From: Anaerolineales bacterium UBA3071
GTDB lineage: Bacteria > Chloroflexota > Anaerolineae > UBA3071
Assembly: GCA_002366755.1 (NCBI GenBank)
Contig: DFBV01000155.1
Coordinates: 1-11,091 of the forward strand
Reading direction: 5' to 3'
DNA: 11,091 bases
Shown here: one piece after another, positions 5,258 to 10,927 of the stretch
Position numbering within the stretch: position 1 is the first letter of the stretch
Layout: every line of letters begins with the position of its first letter
Made by a program: the position numbers and the translations under genes
Notes under the pieces: model-generated
What the model saw: only the letters and a program-made list of their open reading frames with translations
Database searches by the model: none
What the model was told of the DNA's origin: nothing

Positions 5258-6136
5258 GTGATCAAGATGCGTGTGGATCTGCTGCTGGTGGAGAGGGGTC
5301 TGGCCGAGAGCCGCGAGCGAGCCCAGGGGCTCATCCGCGCTGGTCAGGTAGTGGTGAACGATCAGGTGGTAGACAAGCCGGGGCGACGCGTGGCCGTAAG
5401 CGCTGCAGTGCGGCTGCGCGGCCGGTTGCCGTACGTCTCCCGCGGCGGGTTGAAGCTGGAAGCCGCGCTGGACGCCTTTCGGCTCGACGTTGCGGGATGG
5501 GTGGCGGCCGACGTGGGCGCCTCCACTGGCGGCTTCACCGATTGCCTGTTGCAGCGGGGTGCTGCCAGGGTCTACGCCATTGATGTAGGCTACGGGCAAC
5601 TCGCCTGGAAACTGCGACAAGACCCCCGCGTGGTGGTCATCGAGCGCACCAACATCCGCTTCCTGGAGGGCCTGCCGGAGCTGGTGGACCTGGTCACAGT
5701 TGATGTCTCCTTCATCGGCCTGGAGCTGGTGCTGCCGGTCGTGAAGCGTTTGCTGAAGCCCGAGGGGAAGGTCGTGGCTCTCGTCAAGCCGCAGTTCGAG
5801 GCAGGGCGGAGGCAGGTGGGCAAGGGGGGCGTTGTGCGCGACCCTGTGGTGCACCGGCAGGTTCTGGCGCGGCTGACCGGCTGGGCCATTGAGCATGACC
5901 TGCGGGTGCTTGGCCTCATCCCTTCGCCCCTCACCGGTCCCAAGGGCAACGTGGAGTTTCTGCAGCATTTGGCGTTAGGCCCGATGGAGGAGAGCGCCGC
6001 CGATCCCCAATTGCTGATAGACGCCGCTTTGATGGCAGTTCATGGTTGTTCGGCCCATGAAGCCCATGAAGCTCATGAAGCCCACGAAGCTCATGAAGCC
6101 GATGAAGCCGATGAAGCCGATGAAACTGATGGCTGA
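5258..6136 (+). CDS. tlyA: TlyA-family rRNA 2'-O-methyltransferase with a repeat-encoded C-terminal tail
   Basis: TlyA 2'-O-methylates cytidines in 16S and/or 23S rRNA using S-adenosylmethionine. The 292-residue protein has an S4 RNA-binding domain at the N-terminus (RVDLLLVERGLAESRERAQ, 5-23) and an FtsJ/Rossmann methyltransferase domain with the SAM motif DVGASTGGFTDCLL (85-98). The family's K-D-K-E catalytic set is complete: K66, D149, K177, E233. Residues 267-292 are an acidic tail of H-E-A and D-E-A triplets encoded by a nonamer array; without it the length is near the family norm of about 268. The GTG at 5258 is chosen because the promoter places the mRNA 5' end there; the ATG at 5267 is the alternative, and neither has a Shine-Dalgarno. 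The gene overlaps the HAD phosphatase gene by 8 nt (ATGGCTGA), which suggests coupled translation. The old 'hemolysin' label for this family is probably misleading. Confidence 0.95.
   Translation: MIKMRVDLLLVERGLAESRERAQGLIRAGQVVVNDQVVDKPGRRVAVSAAVRLRGRLPYVSRGGLKLEAALDAFRLDVAGWVAADVGASTGGFTDCLLQRGAARVYAIDVGYGQLAWKLRQDPRVVVIERTNIRFLEGLPELVDLVTVDVSFIGLELVLPVVKRLLKPEGKVVALVKPQFEAGRRQVGKGGVVRDPVVHRQVLARLTGWAIEHDLRVLGLIPSPLTGPKGNVEFLQHLALGPMEESAADPQLLIDAALMAVHGCSAHEAHEAHEAHEAHEADEADEADETDG
6056..6127 (+). repeat. Eight-unit coding nonamer tandem array (catgaagcc)
   Basis: Eight consecutive 9-bp units run from 6056: five of cat/cac-gaa-gcc/gct type, then three of gat-gaa-gcc/act type. A partial ninth holds the start codon of the next gene. 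In the TlyA frame the units read H-E-A/D-E-A. In the +1 frame they read M-K-P or M-K-L, so seven of the eight units carry an ATG in frame with the HAD gene (the unit at 6083 has ACG). Because 9 is a multiple of 3, gain or loss of units preserves both frames. Confidence 0.95.
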
Positions 6137-6935
6137 TCGCGATCTGTCCACAATCCGTAACTTCCTGCTCGACCTTGATGGCGTGGTGTACCGCGGCGAG
6201 ACACTGTTGCCTGGGGCGGTGGAGTTCATCATTGAGTTGCAGTCGCGGCACGTTCCCTTCCTATTCATCACCAACAACTCCACACGCACCCCAGCACAGT
6301 GCGTGGCCAAGCTGAAGTGCATGGGGCTGACCGTCGGCGAGGAGGCGGTGTTGACCTCATCGTTGGCAACGGCGGCCTACCTGGCCAGCATCGCGCCGCC
6401 TGGCACGCCCGTTTACGTCATCGGCGAGGTGGGTCTGCACCGAGCGCTGTCGGATCGTGGCTTCCTGGTCACCGACGACCACACCGCTGCACGCTACGTG
6501 GTGGCCGGGCACGATACGACCTTGACCTGGCGCAAGCTGGCCGATGCTACGCTGGCCATCCGCCGCGGTGCGCCCTTCATCGCCACTAACCCCGACCGTA
6601 CGTTGCCCACCGAAGAGGGACTCGTGCCTGGGGCTGGCGCCGTCCTCGCCGCGCTGCAGGCCGCCAGCAGCGTCTCTCCTCAGGTCATCGGCAAGCCTGA
6701 GGCGGCCATCTTTGACCAGGCGATGGCATGGCTTGGTGTTGACACCGAACACGCTGCCATGGTCGGTGACCGGTTGGAGACTGACATCCTCGGCGGGCAG
6801 AGGGCAGGGCTGCGAACCGTCGGCGTGCTGAGCGGCGTGACCACCGCCGAGGAGTTCGCCCAGGCCGACCTGCCCCCCGACTGGGTCTTCGAGGACTTGG
6901 CTGCGCTTCTCGCTGCTTGGCGTTCCCAGACGTGA
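6129..6935 (+). CDS. HAD-superfamily IIA phosphatase (NagD / p-nitrophenylphosphatase-like)
   Basis: A cytosolic Mg-dependent phosphatase of the haloacid dehalogenase superfamily, subfamily IIA; relatives dephosphorylate nucleoside monophosphates, phosphoglycolate or p-nitrophenyl phosphate. The 268-residue length is typical. Motif I is DLDGVVY with nucleophile D15 and acid/base D17; motif II is ITNNST (T48, N49); motif III is GKPE (K189); motif IV is GDRLETDI (D214, D219). The C2-type cap lies between motifs II and III. The ATG at 6129 is chosen because homologs begin about ten residues before DLDG. The frame is open upstream to 6042, but that part would be a low-complexity M-K-P repeat. No Shine-Dalgarno is visible, and the start overlaps the tlyA stop by 8 nt, so translation is probably coupled to tlyA. 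The substrate cannot be told from sequence. Confidence 0.92.
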   Translation: MADRDLSTIRNFLLDLDGVVYRGETLLPGAVEFIIELQSRHVPFLFITNNSTRTPAQCVAKLKCMGLTVGEEAVLTSSLATAAYLASIAPPGTPVYVIGEVGLHRALSDRGFLVTDDHTAARYVVAGHDTTLTWRKLADATLAIRRGAPFIATNPDRTLPTEEGLVPGAGAVLAALQAASSVSPQVIGKPEAAIFDQAMAWLGVDTEHAAMVGDRLETDILGGQRAGLRTVGVLSGVTTAEEFAQADLPPDWVFEDLAALLAAWRSQT

Positions 6936-6966
6936 AAGGTGAAGCGTGAAACGTGAAACGTGATTG
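6932..6966 (+). repeat. Heptamer tandem repeat (GTGAAAC) at the HAD gene's 3' end
   Basis: Five consecutive 7-bp units, GTGAAAG, GTGAAGC, GTGAAAC, GTGAAAC and GTGATTG, begin one base before the stop codon of the HAD gene, so the first unit supplies that TGA. From memory, similar heptamer runs are common between genes in Chloroflexota and other environmental genomes. An inverted copy follows at 6986-6996. Confidence 0.85.
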
Positions 6967-6996
6967 GATACCAACGTCTTCGCGCATCACGTTTCA
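6954..6996 (+). terminator. Repeat-derived hairpin, candidate terminator of tlyA-HAD
   Basis: A perfect 11-bp inverted repeat (TGAAACGTGAT 6954-6964, ATCACGTTTCA 6986-6996; loop 21 nt) lies between the HAD gene and rlmN. It is followed by TTGTTCG, a modest T-rich stretch, and then by the rlmN -35 box at 7005. Position and fold fit a terminator insulating rlmN; the AT-rich stem is weaker than usual. Confidence 0.5.
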
Positions 6997-7004
6997 TTGT
7001 TCGC

Positions 7005-7033
7005 TTGACTTCCCCCCACAAGTGAGGTATACT
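7005..7033 (+). promoter_or_regulatory. rlmN promoter, predicted leaderless
   Basis: -35 TTGACT (7005-7010), a 17-bp spacer and -10 TATACT (7028-7033). The -10 ends 7 nt before the ATG at 7041, so transcription should start at or within a base or two of the start codon. There is no room for a Shine-Dalgarno. Confidence 0.78.
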
Positions 7034-7040
7034 CTCGCCC

Positions 7041-8168
7041 ATGTCAACACCGTCTGGCAAGGACTCTTCCCCCATTCAACTGTTGGATCTTAGGCGGCGG
7101 GAGGTGCGCGATCTTCTGGCCCGCTGGGGCGAGCCGCGTTACCGCGCGGACCAGCTATGGCGCTGGTTGTACCGTGATCTGGGGGCCGACTTCGGGGCCA
7201 TGGTCAACCTGCCGCGGGCACTACGGGCGCGGCTGGCTGAGGAAGCGTCTTGCCAGCCGTTGGAATTGGTGGAGGAAGTGGTATCCCGCGACCGGCGGAC
7301 GCGCAAGTGTCTCTTCCGGCTGGTCGACGGCGAGACCCTTGAGACAGTGCTGATGCTCTACGAGCAGCGTTGCACGGTCTGCATCTCCGCTCAGATCGGA
7401 TGTGCTATCGGCTGCCCCTTCTGCGCCACAGGGCAGAGTGGTTTCGTGCGCGACCTGACTGCAGGCGAGATCGTGGCCCAGGTTCTGCACTATGCTCGTT
7501 GGTTGGCCGACCCGCAGGCCAATGGGCCTGGCGCAGTGCCCATCCAGCGTCCGGCGCGGATGTCCAACGTCGTCGTGATGGGCATGGGCGAACCACTGGC
7601 TAACTACCAGGCGACGTGGCAGTCGCTGGAGACGCTCAACGACCCTGAGGGCTTTGCCCTGGGAGCCCGACACATGACCCTTTCCACCGCGGGATTGGTG
7701 CCCGGCATCGAGCGCATGAGCCGGGAAGCCATGCAGATTGGCCTGGCGGTGTCGCTCCATGCACCGACCGACCGCATGCGCAGCAAGCTGGTGCCCCTGA
7801 ACCGCCGCTATCCGCTGGCACAGTTGATGGCTGCCTGCCGTGGCTACGTCCAGCGCACCGGGAGACGCGTTACCTTCGAGTACGCCCTGCTGCAAGGAAT
7901 CAACGACAGTGACCAGCAGGCCGAGTGCCTGGCCAGGCTGTTGCGGAGGCTGTTGTGTCACGTGAACCTGATCCCTGTCAACCGCGTGGATGGGTCTCCC
8001 TACCAGCCGTCCTCCAGGCTGCGCACGCAGGGTTTCCTTCGTGTGTTGCGCGATGCAGGCATCTCGGCCACGGTGCGGCTGCGGCGTGGTCTGGATATCG
8101 AGGCCGGCTGCGGGCAGCTCCGCCAGCGCAAGGCCCTGGGCGATGACCAATTGTCGAACGACCAGTGA
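7041..8168 (+). CDS. rlmN: Dual-specificity RNA methyltransferase RlmN
   Basis: A radical-SAM enzyme that methylates C2 of A2503 in 23S rRNA and A37 in some tRNAs. The 375 residues are the usual length. An N-terminal helical domain (about 14-70) precedes the radical SAM barrel. The [4Fe-4S] ligands are C121, C125 and C128 (GCAIGCPFC). C114 in CTVC corresponds to the catalytic cysteine C118 of E. coli, and C357 in EAGCGQL to the methyl-carrying C355. MGMGEPLANY is the SAM-binding GEP motif. All essential residues are present. The ATG at 7041 lies 7 nt after the promoter -10, so the mRNA is predicted leaderless. It is monocistronic and converges on rpmB. Cfr resistance enzymes are relatives, but the context and typical RlmN motifs favour RlmN. 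Confidence 0.96.
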   Translation: MSTPSGKDSSPIQLLDLRRREVRDLLARWGEPRYRADQLWRWLYRDLGADFGAMVNLPRALRARLAEEASCQPLELVEEVVSRDRRTRKCLFRLVDGETLETVLMLYEQRCTVCISAQIGCAIGCPFCATGQSGFVRDLTAGEIVAQVLHYARWLADPQANGPGAVPIQRPARMSNVVVMGMGEPLANYQATWQSLETLNDPEGFALGARHMTLSTAGLVPGIERMSREAMQIGLAVSLHAPTDRMRSKLVPLNRRYPLAQLMAACRGYVQRTGRRVTFEYALLQGINDSDQQAECLARLLRRLLCHVNLIPVNRVDGSPYQPSSRLRTQGFLRVLRDAGISATVRLRRGLDIEAGCGQLRQRKALGDDQLSNDQ

Positions 8169-8248
8169 CCAACCATATACGGGGGCGTGTGGCCAGGCTC
8201 GAATCCGTTGGCAGTCGGTCATCGGGGTTGGGAGTCTGGGTAGCTGCT

Positions 8249-8277
8249 TTGCGCTTTTCGCCGAACAAGTGTATGAT
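8249..8277 (+). promoter_or_regulatory. Orphan promoter between rlmN and rpmB
   Basis: -35 TTGCGC (8249-8254), a 17-bp spacer and -10 TATGAT (8272-8277) in the 215-bp spacer after rlmN. The expected start is near 8284. No known gene lies downstream on this strand before the hairpins at 8312-8333 and 8360-8380. Confidence 0.45.
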
Positions 8278-8284
8278 TGGGTGT

Positions 8285-8350
8285 ATGGGAGGCGATCAGA
8301 GGATAGAAAACGCCCCCGGTCGCAACCAGGGGCATCAACGGGGGTTCTAG
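8285..8350 (+). CDS. Candidate 21-codon leaderless ORF (or the template of a short RNA)
   Basis: An ATG at 8285, 7 nt after the orphan -10, opens a 21-codon frame (M-G-G-D-Q-R-I-E-N-A...G-F) that stops at 8350, just before the hairpin at 8360-8380. The -10 to ATG distance is identical to that of rlmN. The peptide has no recognisable domain and could be chance. A non-coding RNA of about 100 nt starting at 8284 and ending at the hairpin is an equal alternative. Confidence 0.25.
   Translation: MGGDQRIENAPGRNQGHQRGF
8312..8333 (-). terminator. Second rpmB terminator with T tract
   Basis: On the minus strand GCCCC-T-GGT / ACC-G-GGGGC forms an 8-bp stem with one mismatch and a 4-nt loop, followed by GTTTTCT (complement of 8305-8311). 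This is intrinsic-terminator form and lies in tandem behind the hairpin at 8360-8380. Confidence 0.6.
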
Positions 8351-8359
8351 AAGAAGATA

Positions 8360-8380
8360 GGGCGGCTTTCACAGCCGCCC
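8360..8380. terminator. Bidirectional terminator between rlmN and rpmB
   Basis: A perfect 8-bp stem GGGCGGCT (8360-8367) / AGCCGCCC (8373-8380) with a 5-nt loop lies 3 nt beyond the rpmB stop. On the minus strand it is followed by TATCTTCTTCT; on the plus strand by a spaced GTTTTG (8391-8396). It should end rpmB transcription and may also stop transcription coming from rlmN or the orphan promoter. Confidence 0.75.
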
Positions 8381-8383
8381 ACC

Positions 8384-8566
8384 CTAGCGAGTTTTGTGTA
8401 GGGTCTTCAGGCACTTGGCGCACAGGGACATACGTCTGGTGACTCCGTCTTTGACCACCGTCGCCTTCTGGATATTGGGCGCCCAGCGCCGCTTGGTCCT
8501 GCGGTGAGAGTGGCTGACGTTATGCCCAAACTGTGGCCCTTTGCCGCAGAGTTCACATTTTGCCAT
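8384..8566 (-). CDS. rpmB: 50S ribosomal protein L28
   Basis: A small basic protein of the large ribosomal subunit, 60 residues. The sequence starts M-A-K-C-E-L-C-G-K-G-P and contains NVSHSHRRTKRRW, the L28 signature. Two CxxC pairs (C4/C7 and C49/C52) make this the zinc-binding (C+) form; many bacteria carry a C- form without them. The ATG at 8566 is chosen over the upstream in-frame ATG at 8635 because L28 begins M-A-K and AAAGGGGG lies just upstream. The gene has its own promoter at 8657-8685 and a leader of about 84 nt with a hairpin beside the Shine-Dalgarno. It diverges from asp23, an arrangement known from Firmicutes-type genomes (rpmB, yloU, yloV). Confidence 0.97.
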   Translation of the reverse strand: MAKCELCGKGPQFGHNVSHSHRRTKRRWAPNIQKATVVKDGVTRRMSLCAKCLKTLHKTR

Positions 8567-8588
8567 GCCGATTACCCCCTTTCTTGAA

Positions 8589-8608
8589 CTCCGGTCAGTG
8601 ACCGGGAG
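8589..8608 (-). promoter_or_regulatory. Hairpin in the rpmB leader next to the ribosome binding site
   Basis: CCGGTC (8591-8596) and GACCGG (8600-8605) form a 6-bp stem with a 3-nt loop; adding CTC/GAG with one bulged C makes it longer on the minus strand. It ends about 8 nt before the purine-rich ribosome binding site of rpmB. The placement fits a ribosomal-protein leader that controls translation, but no known L28 leader motif is recognised. Confidence 0.4.
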
Positions 8609-8656
8609 ATAGTGAGAAGCCAGGCTGGGGTGCACGCCCCGCTCAAGGCGGGGGTC

Positions 8657-8685
8657 ATCTTACCACAAGCGGCAGATCTGCGCAA
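8657..8685 (-). promoter_or_regulatory. rpmB promoter with extended -10
   Basis: On the minus strand, -35 TTGCGC (complement of 8680-8685), a 17-bp spacer and -10 TAAGAT (complement of 8657-8662) preceded by TGG. The predicted start is near 8650, inside a GC-rich 6-bp hairpin (8637-8642 / 8648-8653). Confidence 0.6.
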
Positions 8686-8740
8686 ACCGTGCTCTGCACA
8701 ATTGGCGGTTTGACCTGCTTGCCAGGGAGCAAGGATCATC

Positions 8741-9100
8741 ATGTCTGAACAGACGACTCTGGGTAGAATCGAGATCTCACCGGTGGCCATCGGCACCATC
8801 GCCAGCGAGTCCGTGCTGGAATGCTACGGCGTTGTGGGTATGGCCAGCAAGAGCCTGATGGGCGGGCTGGCGCAACTCCTGCGTCCCGAGCGGGCGCGGC
8901 GAGGCGTGGAAGTGCGCGTGGATGGCGAGCGCATCGTCGTCGATCTCTACGTAATCGTGGAGTACGGCACCCGCATCTCCGAGGTAGCTCACGGTATCAT
9001 GAACCGGGTCAAATACCGGCTGGAGAAGGCACTGGGCGTGCCCGTGGCTGAGGTCAACGTGCACGTACAGGGTTTGCGCGTCAGCGAGCAAGGACGCTAA
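8741..9100 (+). CDS. Asp23/Gls24 family envelope-associated protein (YloU-like)
   Basis: A 119-residue member of the Asp23/Gls24 (DUF322) family, seen in GRIEISPVAIGTIASES near the start, the central E-V-R-V-D-G-E-R-I-V-V-D-L-Y-V-I-V-E-Y-G strand pair, and the final V-A-E-V-N-V-H-V-Q-G-L strand. Family members are small proteins peripherally tied to the membrane and linked to envelope stress; the biochemical activity is unknown. There is no signal peptide or membrane segment. The ATG at 8741 has AAGGA (8731-8735) 5 nt upstream. It is the first gene of a rightward set with the fakA-like gene (70-bp gap) and a degV-like gene, as yloU-yloV in Bacillus. I see no clear promoter in the 174-bp divergent spacer with rpmB. 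Confidence 0.93.
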   Translation: MSEQTTLGRIEISPVAIGTIASESVLECYGVVGMASKSLMGGLAQLLRPERARRGVEVRVDGERIVVDLYVIVEYGTRISEVAHGIMNRVKYRLEKALGVPVAEVNVHVQGLRVSEQGR

Positions 9101-9170
9101 TGGAGAGGCGGTCCAGCCGAAATCGGCGGCCGGCTCCCTTCCTGCTATTGGCGGAGGTTAGGGTAAGATC

Positions 9171-10907
9171 GTGGCAACGTCGGCCTTTCATTCACAATCA
9201 GCGGCAGGCGGTGGTGGACAGGTGATCAACAAATATCCTCTGGGGAGTGCTGTGCTCAGCCTGGATGGAGAAGACTTCCGGGCGCTCTTCCGCTCAGGCA
9301 GCGCCTGGTTAGAGCAGCACCACCAGGAGGTGAACGCGCTCAACGTTTTCCCTGTCCCCGACGGCGACACGGGCACTAACATGCTCCTGACCATGCAGGC
9401 TGCCCTCGAGGAAATCGAGTCTGTGCAGACGAGGGGTGCTGCTGCGGTCGTGCAGGCGGCAGCGCACGGGGCGCTGATGGGGGCGCGGGGTAACTCAGGC
9501 GTCATCCTTTCGCAGATCTTGCGCGGCATAGCTCACGGCTTGACCGGTGAGGATCTCGTGGACGCTGCCGAGTTAGTCAAAGCGTTTCAGGACGGGTCCA
9601 ATACGGCCTATCGGGGTGTGGTGCGCCCTGTCGAAGGGACGATTCTCACTGTCATCCGCGAGGTGGCTGAGGCGCTGCAGCAGGCGGGCACGCTTCGCGA
9701 CCTGCGTGCCCTCTTCGAGCTCATCGTCCACGTGGCAACCGAATCTGTGGAGAGGACTCCCACCCTGCTGGCTGTGCTGGCAGAAGCTGGCGTCGTGGAC
9801 GCAGGAGGACTGGGCCTGTTCCGCATTCTAGAGGGGATGTTTCGTTGCCTGCAGGGCATGCCGGTCGGGGTGGAAGCGGCGGCTGCTCTGGAGACGGTTG
9901 AGCATGCCGGAGTGCTTGAAGGCGAATACGGCTACGACGTGCAGTGCATCGTGCTGGGGGATGGGCTGAAGGTGGAGCAGATGCGGCACGACATCAGCCT
10001 GATGGGCGATTCCGTGCTCGTCGTTGGCGACAGTTGCACAGTGAAGGTGCACGTTCACACGGACGAGCCGGGTACCCCACTCAACTACTGCGTGGGTCTC
10101 GGTCAAGTCGATCGGGTTATCATCGAGAACATGCAGGTTCAGTATGAGCGCTTTGTGAGCGAGGGAGGGCCGAAGGGAGATGAGGGCCTGGAGAAGGCGG
10201 AGGCCCCCCCACTGCCGCTGGCCGCGCTGGTTTCTTCACCGGCCATGTTGGGCCCCATTGGCACAGTGGTGGTGACAGCAGGAGAGGGGCTGGAGGAAGT
10301 CTTCCGCAGCCTGGGCGTCCATGCCATCGTCCCCGGCGGGCAGACGATGAATCCCAGCACGCAGGACTTGCTCGAAGCCATCGAGGGGCTGGACGTAGAT
10401 GAGATCATCGTCCTGCCCAACAACAAGAACATCATCCTCGCTGCTCAGCAGGCGCAGCGACTGTCGAGCAAGACCGTGCAGGTGGTTCCCAGCAAGAGCA
10501 TGCCCCAAGGCATAAGCGCGCTGTTGGTGCTGAATCAGCAGGCCGATCTGGACACCAACGTGAAGCTCATGGAAGCGGCGCTGACCAGCGTGCAGACGGG
10601 CGAAGTCACCGTCGCCGTACGGGATGTCCGCCTTGGGGACATTGAGGTGGCGGAAGGAGACTTCATCGGCTTGAAAGACGACGATCTGGTGGCCCACGGC
10701 GACACTCCCGAGGCCGTGGTCTTCGCTCTCTTGGGTGAGATGGAGGCAGGGGAATCTGAGATCATCACTCTCTATCGCGGCCAGCCCACATCGATGGAGG
10801 CTGCGGAGGCCTTGGAGACCGAACTCCGCGACCGCTATCCTGAGCAGGAGATCGAACTGGCTGATGGCGGCCAGCCGCACTATCACTACATCTTTTCGGT
10901 GGAGTAG
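9171..10907 (+). CDS. fakA: DAK2-domain fatty acid kinase FakA-like protein (YloV-like)
   Basis: FakA phosphorylates fatty acids that are held by FakB (DegV) proteins, yielding acyl-phosphate for phospholipid synthesis. The 578-residue protein has an N-terminal DhaL/DAK2 kinase domain with NVFPVPDGDTGTNM (58-71; Mg-binding D64 and D66) and MGARGNSGVILSQILRG (103-119). The middle region holds DAGGLGLF and the D-V-Q-C-I-V-L domain. The C-terminal DegV-like domain starts with GTVVVTAGEGLEEVF and includes PGGQTMNPST and LPNNKNI. The GTG at 9171 is the first start in frame, but its GGAGG (9153-9157) is 13 nt away and the first 20 residues are low-complexity; the GTG at 9222 is a plausible alternative. 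The gene lies 70 bp after asp23 and 20 bp before a degV-like gene, giving the kinase and its carrier in one operon. Confidence 0.92.
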   Translation: MATSAFHSQSAAGGGGQVINKYPLGSAVLSLDGEDFRALFRSGSAWLEQHHQEVNALNVFPVPDGDTGTNMLLTMQAALEEIESVQTRGAAAVVQAAAHGALMGARGNSGVILSQILRGIAHGLTGEDLVDAAELVKAFQDGSNTAYRGVVRPVEGTILTVIREVAEALQQAGTLRDLRALFELIVHVATESVERTPTLLAVLAEAGVVDAGGLGLFRILEGMFRCLQGMPVGVEAAAALETVEHAGVLEGEYGYDVQCIVLGDGLKVEQMRHDISLMGDSVLVVGDSCTVKVHVHTDEPGTPLNYCVGLGQVDRVIIENMQVQYERFVSEGGPKGDEGLEKAEAPPLPLAALVSSPAMLGPIGTVVVTAGEGLEEVFRSLGVHAIVPGGQTMNPSTQDLLEAIEGLDVDEIIVLPNNKNIILAAQQAQRLSSKTVQVVPSKSMPQGISALLVLNQQADLDTNVKLMEAALTSVQTGEVTVAVRDVRLGDIEVAEGDFIGLKDDDLVAHGDTPEAVVFALLGEMEAGESEIITLYRGQPTSMEAAEALETELRDRYPEQEIELADGGQPHYHYIFSVE

Positions 10908-10927
10908 CAGATCTAGGAGTCTTGCGG

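Noticed and set aside
5120..5968. A 282-codon minus-strand open frame opposite tlyA
   Set aside because: It is antisense to a complete TlyA, crosses both divergent promoters and has no domain.
6042..6128. An N-terminal extension of the HAD protein through the M-K-P repeats
   Set aside because: Homologs start about ten residues before DLDG; the extension is wholly repeat-derived. It is kept only as a possible minor product.
6056..6136. CRISPR-like array or protein-binding iterons
   Set aside because: The units are 9 bp, adjacent, with no spacers, and lie within two coding frames; this is a microsatellite-type repeat.
5258..6136. Hemolysin/toxin function for TlyA
   Set aside because: The S4 domain, SAM motif and complete K-D-K-E set identify an rRNA methyltransferase; there is no secretion signal.
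7041..8168. Cfr-type antibiotic-resistance methyltransferase instead of RlmN
   Set aside because: The gene sits in a housekeeping context without mobile-element signs, and its motifs fit standard RlmN.
7221..8423. A 400-codon minus-strand open frame opposite rlmN
   Set aside because: RlmN on the other strand has every catalytic residue; the antisense frame shows only low-complexity His/Gln/Arg composition and runs across the terminators into rpmB.
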